The notes under the pieces are model-generated. The model did no database searches, was not told the DNA's origin, and saw nothing but the letters and a program-made list of their open reading frames with translations. From CANHBY01 sp046342195 (GTDB lineage: Bacteria; Pseudomonadota; Gammaproteobacteria; Burkholderiales; Burkholderiaceae_C), in NCBI GenBank assembly GCA_046342195.1, contig JBKDQE010000021.1, positions 3,001 through 67,000 of the forward strand: DNA of 64,000 nt, read 5' to 3'. The translations under genes were made by a program, and so were the position numbers. This document shows positions 27,981 through 37,078 of this stretch, one piece after another; the first letter of the stretch is position 1, and the number at the start of each line of letters is the position of its first letter.

Positions 27981-29321
27981 ATGGATCTCGTTTTTCCTCA
28001 TACCTTCGTTCCCCTGCTGCGCGGGGTTGCCCCCTATATTCACGCTTACCACGGAAAGACCTTCGTCGTGGCCATGGCCGGGGAGCTCATTGCCGCCGGG
28101 AAGCTCAGTTCCTTTGCCCAAGATCTCGCCATCTTCCATGCGATGGGGATCAAAATTGTGCTGGTCTATGGGTTTAGGCCCCAAGTCAATGAACAGCTCA
28201 AAGCCAAAGGGCATACTTCGCTTTTCAGCCATGGTATTCGTATCACCGACCCCGTGGCCCTGGATGCAGCCCAAGAAGCAGCCGGCCAACTTCGATTTGA
28301 AATTGAAGCGGCCTTCTCCCAAGGGCTTCCCAATACGCCCATGGCCAATGCCGTGGTTCGGGTGGTGTCTGGCAACTTCATGACGGCCCGCCCCGTAGGT
28401 ATTCTGGATGGGGTGGACTTCATGCACAGCGGAGTGGTTCGCAAGGTAGATGGTGAAGCCATCCGCCGCGCCATGAATACCGGCGCCATGGTGCTGTTAT
28501 CCCCTTTTGGTTTTTCCCCCACCGGTGAAGCCTTTAACCTGGCCATGGAAGATGTGGCCACCAGTGCCGCCGTTGCCCTCAAAGCAGATAAATTGATTTT
28601 CCTGACAGAAATTGCAGGAATTCATGAAAACCCGGCAGATATCGAAACCGCTATTGATACTGAACTTGCCCTCGCCGATGCCGAGAAAATGCTGGCTTCA
28701 TTACCCAACCCGCAGCAGCCAACAGATACCGCGTTTTATCTTCAGCACTGTGTCAAGGCTTGCCGTGGCGGAGTTGAACGAACACATATTCTCCCATTTA
28801 GTGTGGATGGCTCCCTGCTTTTAGAGGTTTTTACTCATGATGGTATTGGAACCATGGTGGTTGATGAGAAACTGGAGAGCCTGCGCGAGGCCACTGTGGA
28901 TGATTTGGGCGGTATCCTCAAACTGATTGGCCCCTATGAATCAGACGGTACACTGGTGAAACGTGACCGGACTGAAATTGAACGCGATATTCATCTTTAC
29001 ACCGTGATTGAGCATGATGGCATTATTTTCGGTTGTGCGGCACTGTACCCTTTTCCAGAGTCGCGAACTGCTGAAATGGCCGCACTCACGGTATCCGGTA
29101 TTACTCAAAACAAAGGAGATGGAGAAAGAATACTCCGACGTATTGAACAACGCGCGAAGGCCATGGGCCTGGAAAGCCTCTTTGTTCTGACAACCCGAAC
29201 CATGCACTGGTTTCTGAAACGAGGCTTTGTGGGAGTTGACCCAGATTGGCTTCCTGAAGCGAGAAAGTCTCGTTATAACTGGGACAGACGATCCCAGATT
29301 CTGGTCAAAAAACTATCCTGA
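27981..29321 (+). CDS. argA: N-acetylglutamate synthase (amino-acid kinase plus GNAT)
   Basis: A 446-residue enzyme acetylating glutamate with acetyl-CoA, the first step of arginine synthesis. Residues 1-290 form an amino-acid-kinase-like domain (IKIVLVYGFRPQVNEQL, ADKLIFLTE) that usually binds the feedback inhibitor arginine; 300-446 form the GNAT domain, with the acetyl-CoA loop region near SGITQNKGDGERIL. argD and argF lie further right in this window but not in the same operon. Confidence 0.95.
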   Translation: MDLVFPHTFVPLLRGVAPYIHAYHGKTFVVAMAGELIAAGKLSSFAQDLAIFHAMGIKIVLVYGFRPQVNEQLKAKGHTSLFSHGIRITDPVALDAAQEAAGQLRFEIEAAFSQGLPNTPMANAVVRVVSGNFMTARPVGILDGVDFMHSGVVRKVDGEAIRRAMNTGAMVLLSPFGFSPTGEAFNLAMEDVATSAAVALKADKLIFLTEIAGIHENPADIETAIDTELALADAEKMLASLPNPQQPTDTAFYLQHCVKACRGGVERTHILPFSVDGSLLLEVFTHDGIGTMVVDEKLESLREATVDDLGGILKLIGPYESDGTLVKRDRTEIERDIHLYTVIEHDGIIFGCAALYPFPESRTAEMAALTVSGITQNKGDGERILRRIEQRAKAMGLESLFVLTTRTMHWFLKRGFVGVDPDWLPEARKSRYNWDRRSQILVKKLS

Positions 29322-29422
29322 ACCTGTTTTCATTCAGTCAGCCTGCCCCCGCATGGCATACAGTATGTTTTGAACCCACCCCCACTCGATCAGTCAAAAC
29401 CAATCATTTTTTGGAGTTAACA

Positions 29423-29698
29423 ATGCCACGAATCATTCAATGTACTTACCTGAATAAAGAAGCTGAAGGGCTTGACTTTGCCCCTTACCCCGGCGAGCTG
29501 GGCTTGCGAATTTATCAGCAAATTTGCAAGGAAGCCTGGCAACTGTGGCTGAAACATCAGACCATGCTGGTGAACGAAAACCGATTGAATCTGGCCGATC
29601 AACGCGCTCGCGCCTACCTGGTGAGGCAAATGGAAAACTTTTTCTTTGGACAAGGGGCTGATCGGCCTGCTGGTTTTGTCCCTCCTCAAGCTGATTGA
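29423..29698 (+). CDS. yggX: Fe(II)-trafficking/oxidative-damage protection protein YggX
   Basis: A 91-residue protein starting MPRIIQCTYLNKEAEGLDF, with the conserved Cys7 and a PYPGELGLRIYQQICKEAW stretch. The family protects iron-sulfur clusters from oxidative damage. The ATG at 29423 follows GGAG at 6 bases spacing. Stand-alone gene after argA. Confidence 0.95.
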   Translation: MPRIIQCTYLNKEAEGLDFAPYPGELGLRIYQQICKEAWQLWLKHQTMLVNENRLNLADQRARAYLVRQMENFFFGQGADRPAGFVPPQAD

Positions 29699-29840
29699 AT
29701 ATTCAGCCTTAAAAACCTTGTAGGCGCTTTAAAAAGTACAATCCGAATTTTTGCAGACAACTTGCCAAGATGTTTTACATTCATGCAGGCACCATCCAAG
29801 CTTGAACTGACGGCGAAGGTAAGTAAACTCAGAATCTGTT

Positions 29841-29870
29841 TTGATGTAAAATTTGACCAGTCTTTCTTAT
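29841..29870 (+). promoter_or_regulatory. Possible sigma-70 promoter for the H-NS gene
   Basis: TTGATG at 29841, an 18-base spacer, and TCTTAT at 29865, in a strongly AT-rich run 87 bases before the H-NS start. AT richness would also suit autoregulation by H-NS. Confidence 0.35.
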
Positions 29871-29956
29871 AAAAAAGACAAACCATCTATTATTTGTGTA
29901 TATACTTGATTGTGCATTGCATCAGTCATCAAATCTACCCAAAAAAGGAATTTTAC

Positions 29957-30259
29957 ATGTCCAATCTGCAACAACTTCTCGATCAGAAAGCCGAATTAGA
30001 CAAACAAATCGAAATTACCCGCAAACAGGAACGTACAGACGCATTGTCTCAAATCAAAACATTGATGGAGCAGCATGCCCTGACTATTGCTGACTTAGGT
30101 TTACGCAGCACCAAATTATCAACCCGAAAAGGCAACAAGGTTGCTACTAAGTATTCTAATAGTGTCACCGGAGAAACCTGGAGTGGCCGTGGTTTGCAGC
30201 CTAAATGGCTAAAGACTGCCCTCGAAAATGGCCGCCAGCTTAGTGATTTTTTGATTTAA
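29957..30259 (+). CDS. H-NS-family nucleoid protein
   Basis: A 100-residue H-NS homologue. The N-terminal half (MSNLQQLLDQKAELDKQIEI) is a coiled coil for oligomerisation; the C-terminal part has YSNSVTGETWSGRGLQPKWL, the AT-hook-like DNA-binding core. The ATG at 29957 has AAGGA 8 bases upstream. It would silence AT-rich foreign DNA; the accessory island to the right is GC-rich, so it may not be a main target. Confidence 0.93.
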   Translation: MSNLQQLLDQKAELDKQIEITRKQERTDALSQIKTLMEQHALTIADLGLRSTKLSTRKGNKVATKYSNSVTGETWSGRGLQPKWLKTALENGRQLSDFLI

Positions 30260-30277
30260 GAGAATTTTTTAAAAGTA

Positions 30278-30298
30278 AGGGGCTTTTTAAGAGCCCCC
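30278..30298. terminator. Hairpin after the H-NS gene
   Basis: GGGGCT and AGCCCC flank a 7-base AT loop 18 bases after the stop. On the plus strand no T-run follows, while on the minus strand T-rich sequence follows, so it could act in either direction but is not a textbook site. Confidence 0.5.
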
Positions 30299-30511
30299 TA
30301 CAATGACATAACATAGGGCGATTGGATTGAGGTGTATCACCATTCCGCCGCCACTTTGGCATTCCGCCGGCCAATCATGAAACAATAGGCCCAAAGGCCT
30401 ACTGATTTGAATTTTGCAAGGCTGAGCTGTTCAGATAAAAAATCTGCCCCATTCTCGATCGGAGCATAGATTCACCGTACTCATCTACGGCCCACCTCTT
30501 CTGACGCCCCT
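30299..30511. other. Gene-free interval with a degenerate repeat and a weak terminator
   Basis: No convincing coding region. CATTCCGCCG occurs twice at about 20-base spacing near 30341 and 30360, reminiscent of the repeated terminal sequences of some insertion sequences. A perfect TAGGCC/GGCCTA hairpin at 30386-30401 could weakly terminate the thioesterase transcript on the minus strand. Confidence 0.4.
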
Positions 30512-30997
30512 TTAGGTTCCTGGCGTGCCAATACCGGCCGATCGCCGTTCCATCTCAAGCCGCATCTGTTTTCGTACTTCAGCAGCCGCATGGCGGCGGC
30601 GCTCATCGGGAGTGAAAGGGCGCAAGGGAGGAATTTCGACTGGCTTGCGGTGTTCATCGACCGCCACCATGGTAAAGAAACAGCTGTTGACATGTCGCAT
30701 TTCCTGGGTGCGAATATTTTCCGCAATCACCTTGATGCCAACTTCCATCGAAGTTTTGCCTGTGTAATTGATCGCAGACAAAAAAGTGACCAACTCACCA
30801 ACATGGATAGGCTGCTTGAAAGTGACCTGATCCACACTCATGGTCACAACATAGCAACCAGCATAGCGGCTGGCACAAGCGTAAGCCACTTGGTCAAGCA
30901 GTTTAAGAATGGTTCCTCCGTGCACATTGCCAGCGAAATTTGCAGTATCGGGGGTCATGAGGACAGTCATGGTCAGTTGGTGAGCGGGCAAGCTCAT
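30512..30997 (-). CDS. Hotdog-fold acyl-CoA thioesterase (YciA-like)
   Basis: A 161-residue thioesterase hydrolysing acyl-CoA. The active-site region TPDTANFAGNVHGGTILKLLDQ contains the conserved Asn/His-Gly-Gly of the YciA/ACOT class, and TFKQPIHVGELV follows. The C-terminal 35 residues are charged and probably helical. Single gene; physiological substrate chain length is unknown. Confidence 0.9.
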   Translation of the reverse strand: MSLPAHQLTMTVLMTPDTANFAGNVHGGTILKLLDQVAYACASRYAGCYVVTMSVDQVTFKQPIHVGELVTFLSAINYTGKTSMEVGIKVIAENIRTQEMRHVNSCFFTMVAVDEHRKPVEIPPLRPFTPDERRRHAAAEVRKQMRLEMERRSAGIGTPGT

Positions 30998-31194
30998 GGG
31001 CAGAGTTCCTTTTTGATCAACATGAGAGGGGGTTAAAACAGAAATCCAGAATACAAACGATAGATCAGCAAGCCTGCCCCAGAAATTTGCCCTTCGGCTG
31101 AGATTCTGGTCAGCCTATTTTTCGCAAAACCAAAAAATCGCCAAGCACAGCCCAGAATTGAAGCTTTTTGAGCACAATCAAGAAGGTATGTTTT

Positions 31195-31378
31195 TTTGAT
31201 TCAAAGGCTTGTGATTTTGGAAAAACAAGATTACCATCGAAATGCGTTCTTCAAAGACGCATCAAGTGACGCAGCAATTGCGTCCAGGGGCCCCGAATCG
31301 AAATCTCCGGATCCCCGAATTGGCGGTTACTCAGCCGCCCACCCCTCTGGCGTAAAAACCAGAGGGGTTTGTGTTTTA
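31195..31378 (+). ncRNA. Candidate structured small RNA with its own terminator
   Basis: A + strand stretch without a credible reading frame, placed between two minus-strand genes. It has consecutive stems: ATGCGT/ACGCAT (31242-31262), GACGCA/TGCGTC (31268-31284), GGCGG/CCGCC (31322-31339), then a strong intrinsic terminator. The 3' arm of the first stem can also pair with the 3' arm of the second, allowing two alternative folds. The 5' end is a guess. I do not recognise a known family. Confidence 0.5.
31342..31378 (+). terminator. Strong Rho-independent terminator on the plus strand
   Basis: A perfect 9-bp stem CCCCTCTGG/CCAGAGGGG with loop CGTAAAAA, followed by TTTGTGTTTT. On the minus strand no T-run follows, so it does not serve ftsB. 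It therefore implies a + strand transcript in 31000-31378. Confidence 0.8.
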
Positions 31379-31407
31379 TGGTTGGCAAAAAATGTTCGGA
31401 ACAGGTC

Positions 31408-31686
31408 TTACTTAGGCGCCTTAATTAATTGCACCAAAATTTCATGGGGTTTGACCATCCCCAAATCAAAACGTGCCTGCTCTTCAACCATTTCGAGGCC
31501 ATCCTTCAAGTCCCGGACTTCGGCGCCAAGCTGCGCATTCCGTTCTCGGTCAGCGTCGTTGATGGTGCGCTGAAGATTGAGCCTGGATCTCAATTCCATA
31601 ACGCGGGGAACGCCCCCTTTGCCTAACCAAAGTTCGGAATGAACCATGGCCAAGAGTAAAACAAGGCTGATGGTCACAATTCTCAT
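31408..31686 (-). CDS. ftsB: Cell division protein FtsB
   Basis: A 92-residue bitopic division protein of the FtsQLB complex. A short cytoplasmic start is followed by one membrane segment (IVTISLVLLLAMVHSELWLG) and a coiled coil containing LRSRLNLQRTINDADRERNAQLG. It follows eno at 42 bases, the usual order in this group. Confidence 0.93.
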   Translation of the reverse strand: MRIVTISLVLLLAMVHSELWLGKGGVPRVMELRSRLNLQRTINDADRERNAQLGAEVRDLKDGLEMVEEQARFDLGMVKPHEILVQLIKAPK

Positions 31687-31728
31687 GGTGGGTGTTTCGA
31701 GGGCGAATCAACCAAGCTGATGGAAAAA

Positions 31729-33027
31729 TCAAGGCAGGTTGTAAAAAGCGTCCCGCCCAGGGTAGCTGGCCACGTTGCCGAGATCTTCTTCAATGCGCAG
31801 AAGCTGGTTATATTTGGCCATACGGTCACTGCGGCTCATTGAGCCGGTTTTAATTTGTAAGGCGTTGGTGCCCACAGCGATGTCAGCAATGGTGGAGTCT
31901 TCGGTTTCGCCGGAGCGATGGCTAATCACGGCGGTATAGTTGGCGCGCTTGGCCATTTCGATGGCGGCGAAGGTTTCAGTCAGGGTGCCAATTTGATTAA
32001 TTTTGATGAGGATCGAATTGGCAATTTGCTTTTGGATACCCTCACGCAGAATTTTGGTGTTGGTGACGAAAAGGTCGTCACCCACCAGTTGCACCTTCTT
32101 GCCCAGGCGCTCACTCAGGTGCTTCCAGCCTTCCCAGTCGCCTTCGGCCATGCCATCTTCGATGCTGATGATGGGGTATTTGTCGCACCAGGTGGCGAGC
32201 ATATCGGTCCATGCGGCGGCCGAAAGCGACAGGCCTTCGCCAGCCAATTGGTAGGCGAGCTTGCCATCCGTGCCTGGTCTGTAAAACTCACTGGCTGCGC
32301 AGTCGAGGCCGATGGCAATTTGTTCGCCAGGAATAAAGCCCGCTTTATCAATGGCATTGAGAATCAGTTGAATGGCAGCTTCGTGGCTTGCAATGCTGGG
32401 GGCAAAGCCACCTTCGTCACCCACTGCGGTGCTCAGGCCTTTATCATGAATGATCTTTTTGAGGGCATGGAAGACTTCGGCGCCATAACGCACGGCCTCA
32501 CGGAAGCTCGGGGCCCCCACCGGAATGATCATGAGCTCTTGAAGGTCGAGGTTGTTGTTGGCGTGCGCACCGCCGTTGATGACGTTCATCATCGGAACGG
32601 GGAGTTGCATGGCGGCCGAGCCCCCAAAGTAACGGTACAGGGGCAGGCCGGCGTCTTCGGCCGCGGCACGCGCCACGGCCATACTCACTGCCAGCATGGC
32701 GTTTGCGCCCAGACGGCTCTTGTTGTCAGTGTTGTCGAGTTCGATCAGGGTGCGATCCAGGAAGGCTTGCTCGGTTGCATCCAGGCCCAAAACCGCTTCA
32801 GAGATTTCGTGATTGATGTAGTTGACGGCACGCAGAACACCCTTGCCCAAGTAGCGACTCTTGTCACCGTCACGCAGTTCGATGGCTTCGCGAGAGCCGG
32901 TGGAAGCCCCCGAAGGAACGGCGGCACGGCCCATCACACCAGACTCCAGCAACACATCACACTCGACGGTGGGGTTGCCACGGCTGTCCAGAATTTCGCG
33001 ACCGATGATGTCGACGATAGCACTCAT
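31729..33027 (-). CDS. eno: Enolase
   Basis: A 432-residue glycolytic enzyme converting 2-phosphoglycerate to phosphoenolpyruvate; it also scaffolds the RNA degradosome in some bacteria. It has the start IVDIIGREILDSRGNPTVE, the metal-binding IISIEDGMAEGDWEGW, GDDLFVTN and the signature LIKINQIGTLTETF. Length normal. Lies between kdsA and ftsB. Confidence 0.97.
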   Translation of the reverse strand: MSAIVDIIGREILDSRGNPTVECDVLLESGVMGRAAVPSGASTGSREAIELRDGDKSRYLGKGVLRAVNYINHEISEAVLGLDATEQAFLDRTLIELDNTDNKSRLGANAMLAVSMAVARAAAEDAGLPLYRYFGGSAAMQLPVPMMNVINGGAHANNNLDLQELMIIPVGAPSFREAVRYGAEVFHALKKIIHDKGLSTAVGDEGGFAPSIASHEAAIQLILNAIDKAGFIPGEQIAIGLDCAASEFYRPGTDGKLAYQLAGEGLSLSAAAWTDMLATWCDKYPIISIEDGMAEGDWEGWKHLSERLGKKVQLVGDDLFVTNTKILREGIQKQIANSILIKINQIGTLTETFAAIEMAKRANYTAVISHRSGETEDSTIADIAVGTNALQIKTGSMSRSDRMAKYNQLLRIEEDLGNVASYPGRDAFYNLP

Positions 33028-33108
33028 TTCAGGGTCTCCAGTATTGAGAGGTTTGATGTCAAAATAAAAAACAAGGGGGAGAATTTTTCGCAGACTGAGG
33101 TTGTTTTC

Positions 33109-33963
33109 TCAAGGGAAATCGTTTTCCAGCAAAGATTGCTGTTTCACCACGCGGTCCAAGGCTTGCAATTGCTCAAGCAGGCTGGCCATGTGTTTCAGGG
33201 GGACGGCATTCGGGCCATCGCTCAGGGCGCGGGCCGGGTCAGGGTGGGTTTCCATGAAGAGGCCTGCAATACCGACGGCGACCGCTGCGCGAGCTAATAC
33301 AGGCACAAACTCGCGTTGGCCGCCACTGCTGGTGCCTTGCCCGCCCGGCAGTTGAACCGAATGGGTGGCATCAAAAACAACGGGGGCGCCAGTTTCCCGC
33401 ATGATGGCCAAGGATCGCATGTCGCTGACCAGATTGTTGTAGCCAAAGGTGGTTCCGCGTTCGCAGGCGAGGAAGTTGTCGGTGGGCAAGCCCTTGGCCT
33501 GAGCGGCTGCACGGGCTTTGTCGATCACGTTTTTCATGTCATGGGGCGCAAGGAACTGCCCTTTTTTGATATTCACCGGCTTGCCTGACTCGGCCACCGC
33601 GCGGATAAAATCAGTTTGACGGCAAAGAAATGCAGGGGTTTGAAGGACATCTACCACTGCAGCCACTTGAGGCACTTCAGCTTCGGTATGGACGTCCGTC
33701 AGAACCGGCACTTGCCATTCACGCTTGACTTGGCCCAAGATTTCCAAACCTTGATCAATGCCCAAACCGCGGAAAGAGCTTCCACTGGAGCGATTGGCTT
33801 TGTCAACGCTGCTTTTGAAGATGAAGGGAATGCCGAGCTTTTGAGTGATTTCTTTCAACTGGCCGGCAACATCCATTTGCAGTTGAGCCGACTCGATCAC
33901 ACAGGGGCCAGCGATCAGAAAGAAAGGACGATGCAAACCGACTTCAAACCCACAGAGCTTCAT
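33109..33963 (-). CDS. kdsA: 3-deoxy-8-phosphooctulonate (KDO-8-P) synthase
   Basis: A 284-residue enzyme condensing phosphoenolpyruvate and arabinose 5-phosphate for lipopolysaccharide core synthesis. Conserved stretches include FLIAGPCVIES, FKSSVDKANRSS, and FDATHSVQLPGGQG. Its ATG overlaps the pyrG stop by 4 bases, so the pair is translationally coupled. Confidence 0.96.
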   Translation of the reverse strand: MKLCGFEVGLHRPFFLIAGPCVIESAQLQMDVAGQLKEITQKLGIPFIFKSSVDKANRSSGSSFRGLGIDQGLEILGQVKREWQVPVLTDVHTEAEVPQVAAVVDVLQTPAFLCRQTDFIRAVAESGKPVNIKKGQFLAPHDMKNVIDKARAAAQAKGLPTDNFLACERGTTFGYNNLVSDMRSLAIMRETGAPVVFDATHSVQLPGGQGTSSGGQREFVPVLARAAVAVGIAGLFMETHPDPARALSDGPNAVPLKHMASLLEQLQALDRVVKQQSLLENDFP

Positions 33964-35660
33964 GCGGCTTCCTTCTCACCCGTGCTGCGCGTGCCTTGGT
34001 AGGCCAATGCGGCCTGGATGTAGGAATTAAACAGAGGGTGGCTGCCCCAAGGGGTTGATTTAAATTCAGGGTGGAATTGAACACCCATGTACCAAGGGTG
34101 AACACTGCGTGGCAGCTCAATGATTTCCGTGAGCTTCTCGTGCTGAGTGAGAGCTGAAATGACCAAACCTGCCTGGCTGAGGCGATCAAGGTAATTGACA
34201 TTGGCTTCGAAGCGGTGGCGGTGACGCTCAGTGAGCACAGGGCCATAGATGTCATGGGCGAGAGTGCCGGTTTTGACGTTTGAACTTTGAGCACCTAAAC
34301 GCATCGTGCCGCCCAAGTCGGAGCTGACGTCTCGTTTGTGGATCGAGCCATCGGTGTCTTGCCATTCGTCGATCAGGGCAATCACGGGGTATGGCGTGAG
34401 GGGATCAAACTCGGTGCTGTTGGCCAAGGGAAGATGTGCTTTGTGCCGGGCATATTCGATGGTAGCCACTTGCATGCCGAGGCAAATGCCCAGGTAAGGA
34501 ATTTTGTTTTCCCGGGCATACTGAGCAGCAAGAATTTTGCCCTCCACCCCGCGTTTGCCAAACCCCCCAGGAACCAAAACAGCATCGATTTCGGAGAGTT
34601 GCCTGATATTGTCGGGGTTCAGGCTTTCGGAGTCGATATAGCGAATGTGGATCTTGGCCTGGTTATGCAAGCCGGCGTGGCGCAGGGCTTCATTGAGCGA
34701 CTTGTAAGAGTCAGACAGGTCGGTGTACTTGCCACACATGGCGATGGTCACAGCCTGCTTGGGGGATTCGACCTGTTGAACCAGATCATCCCAGCGCTTC
34801 AAATTGGCTGGCGGAGTGCTGAGACGCAGCTTGTCGCAAATCAGTCCGTCAAGGCCTTGTTCATGAAGCATACGCGGCACTTTATAAATGGTGTCAGCAT
34901 CCCAGACGGAGATGACGCCCCATTGCGGCACATTGGTAAAAAGTGAAATTTTTTCGCGCTCTTCGTTGGGTACGGCACGGTCTGCGCGGCACAGCAAGGC
35001 ATCGGGCTGAATACCGATTTCACGCAGCTTTTGAACGGTATGTTGGGTGGGTTTGGTTTTCAGTTCGCCGGCCGTAGCAATCCATGGGACATAAGTCAAG
35101 TGGACAAAAGCAGTCTGATTGGGCCCCATGCGCAGGCTCATCTGGCGAACGGCCTCCAAAAATGGCAAAGATTCGATATCACCCACCGTACCGCCAATTT
35201 CGACAATGGCCAAGTCGACCGCATGGGAGGGGTCAAAGCTGTCTTCCTGGCCCGGGATCGGCAACAGACCCGCCCCACGTTTGATAAATTCCTGAATTTC
35301 GTGAGTCACATGGGGGATCACTTGGACGGTTTTACCAAGGTAGTCGCCGCGCCGCTCCTTCTCAAGGACACTTTTATAAATTTGCCCTGTGGTGAAATTA
35401 TTGGAACGCTTCATTTTGGTGGTGATAAAGCGCTCGTAGTGGCCCAGGTCAAGGTCGGTCTCGGCGCCATCGTCTGTCACGAAGACTTCGCCGTGCTGAA
35501 AGGGCGACATGGTACCGGGGTCGACATTGAGGTAGGGGTCCAGCTTGATCAGGGTGACATTGATGCCGCGCGATTCGAGAATCGCTGCGAGCGACGCAGC
35601 CGCGATGCCCTTGCCCAGGGAAGACACGACACCGCCAGTGACAAAGACAAACTTGGTCAT
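33960..35660 (-). CDS. pyrG: CTP synthase
   Basis: A 566-residue enzyme aminating UTP to CTP with glutamine. The synthetase domain opens MTKFVFVTGGVVSSLGKGI; the glutamine amidotransferase domain has PYLGICLGMQ with the catalytic Cys and a C-terminal His-x-Glu in GVQFHPEFKS. The ATG at 35660 is chosen over one four codons upstream because it matches the family start. Confidence 0.97.
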   Translation of the reverse strand: MTKFVFVTGGVVSSLGKGIAAASLAAILESRGINVTLIKLDPYLNVDPGTMSPFQHGEVFVTDDGAETDLDLGHYERFITTKMKRSNNFTTGQIYKSVLEKERRGDYLGKTVQVIPHVTHEIQEFIKRGAGLLPIPGQEDSFDPSHAVDLAIVEIGGTVGDIESLPFLEAVRQMSLRMGPNQTAFVHLTYVPWIATAGELKTKPTQHTVQKLREIGIQPDALLCRADRAVPNEEREKISLFTNVPQWGVISVWDADTIYKVPRMLHEQGLDGLICDKLRLSTPPANLKRWDDLVQQVESPKQAVTIAMCGKYTDLSDSYKSLNEALRHAGLHNQAKIHIRYIDSESLNPDNIRQLSEIDAVLVPGGFGKRGVEGKILAAQYARENKIPYLGICLGMQVATIEYARHKAHLPLANSTEFDPLTPYPVIALIDEWQDTDGSIHKRDVSSDLGGTMRLGAQSSNVKTGTLAHDIYGPVLTERHRHRFEANVNYLDRLSQAGLVISALTQHEKLTEIIELPRSVHPWYMGVQFHPEFKSTPWGSHPLFNSYIQAALAYQGTRSTGEKEAA

Positions 35661-35799
35661 TGCATGCAGCACGGCTGAGTGCCGCGCGATGATGGTAAAG
35701 CAAAATTATAAATGGGCGGCCCTGTCAAGAGAGTACCGATGGTTTGCTTTTAATGGGAATGTGTTTTTGCACCCGGCCCCGACCCCAACCCTGATTGTC

Positions 35800-36444
35800 A
35801 TGAAAAAAACCGAAATCGAACCCTTCTTTGCCACCCTGAAAAACGCCAATCCCGAGCCACAAACCGAACTTGAATTCACCAACACCTTTGAACTGTTGGC
35901 TGCTGTGCTACTGTCTGCACAGGCCACGGATGTCAGTGTGAACAAGGCCACGCGGGCATTGTTTGCCAGTGCCAACACGCCACATCGCATGTTGGCGCTG
36001 GGTTTACCAGCCCTGACTCAAGCCATCCAAAGTATTGGGCTGTATCGAACCAAGGCGAAAAATTTGTTTGAAACTTGCAAGATTCTCGTCAATGATTATG
36101 GCGGACACATTCCCAGAACCCGCGAAGCACTCGAGTCATTGCCGGGTGTGGGCCGAAAAACGGCGAATGTGGTGCTCAATGTGGCCTTCGGTGAACCCAC
36201 CATGGCGGTAGATACGCATGTTTTTCGTGTGAGCCATCGAACCGGTTTGGCACGAGGAAAAACCCCGTTGAAAGTTGAACAACAACTCTTGAAGCGGGTG
36301 CCCACAGACTACTTGGTCGACGCGCATCACTGGTTGATTTTACATGGCCGGTATGTCTGCAAAGCCCGCAAGCCTCTTTGTGAGCACTGCCTGGTGAGCA
36401 CATTCTGTGATGAAGCCCAACGACAACGCCAATCAAGACGCTGA
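35800..36444 (+). CDS. nth: Endonuclease III
   Basis: A 214-residue base-excision repair glycosylase/AP lyase for oxidised pyrimidines. The helix-hairpin-helix LPGVGRKTANVVLN contains the catalytic Lys, the catalytic Asp is in AVDTHVFRV, and the C-terminal iron-sulfur loop has Cys in the C-x6-C-x2-C-x5-C pattern (CKARKPLCEHCLVSTFC). The ATG at 35800 matches the family; the longer frame back to 35545 runs antisense into pyrG. Confidence 0.95.
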   Translation: MKKTEIEPFFATLKNANPEPQTELEFTNTFELLAAVLLSAQATDVSVNKATRALFASANTPHRMLALGLPALTQAIQSIGLYRTKAKNLFETCKILVNDYGGHIPRTREALESLPGVGRKTANVVLNVAFGEPTMAVDTHVFRVSHRTGLARGKTPLKVEQQLLKRVPTDYLVDAHHWLILHGRYVCKARKPLCEHCLVSTFCDEAQRQRQSRR

Positions 36445-36762
36445 GGTCCTTCCAGGGGCCTCGGGCAAGAAGCAAGCTTCGAACACTTGAAGCCGGTTAT
36501 CACGGGCAAAATTCATCACAAAGTCCCAGGCCATCGGCTCAATTTCACGGAGGCGCTCATTCACAATGACACACTGGACACCATTGACTCGACCGGGAAA
36601 ACAAAAAGGCGAATAGCCAATATGGGCACCCATCCCGCCTGTGCCTGTCCTTGGGCGGAAAGACGAAAGAGCGCCAGCCAAGCGCTCAGCCCAGTCACTG
36701 GGGCGAAAAGGCTCGCCCTCCAAGGTCAACCCTTGAATAAAAACTTCTCGCGATAATGTCAT
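36433..36762 (-). CDS. DUF3579-family protein
   Basis: A 109-residue protein with the sequence blocks FIQGLTLEGEPFRPSDWAER and VNGVQCVIVNERLREIEPMA that I associate with DUF3579 proteins of Burkholderiales. Function is unknown. It overlaps the end of nth by 12 bases tail to tail and is divergent from argD, a placement common in this order. Confidence 0.82.
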   Translation of the reverse strand: MTLSREVFIQGLTLEGEPFRPSDWAERLAGALSSFRPRTGTGGMGAHIGYSPFCFPGRVNGVQCVIVNERLREIEPMAWDFVMNFARDNRLQVFEACFLPEAPGRTSAS

Positions 36763-37078
36763 AAGTCACGTCACACAGGGTTTGTCTGTGATTTAAAACC
36801 CCAAGAAGCGCCAAAGCTTCAGGAAGCTCTGCCAAACCCATCTTAAAGCACCCTGCCCCTCAGGCCCTTGAACTGGCTCAGAACATGCTTGACCCACGAG
36901 AAAATTCCGACATCCAGGGCCACGCTCAAAGCTGGAAATATTCGTCAAGCAGGCTTCTCAGCCTTAAAATAGTTTTTGATCTTTCATCGCTGAACATCAT
37001 TACCGCCTCTCTTGGTGTTCAATCAGGCCCGCAAAAGCTCAGCCCGGTTCAAGTTTCACCTCTAATTTCCAACAGCGC
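36763..37078. promoter_or_regulatory. Divergent control region between the DUF3579 gene and argD
   Basis: A 316-base gene-free interval. Near the DUF3579 start, at 36771-36791, TCACACAGGGTTTGTCTGTGA forms a TCACA...TGTGA inverted repeat that could be an operator or hairpin. An AT-richer stretch at 36950-37000 is the likely argD promoter region. No clear ArgR box was identified. Confidence 0.35.

Noticed and set aside
31918..33297. 459-codon plus-strand open frame
   Set aside because: It lies antisense to the enolase and kdsA genes, whose proteins are unmistakable; composition is that of a shadow frame.
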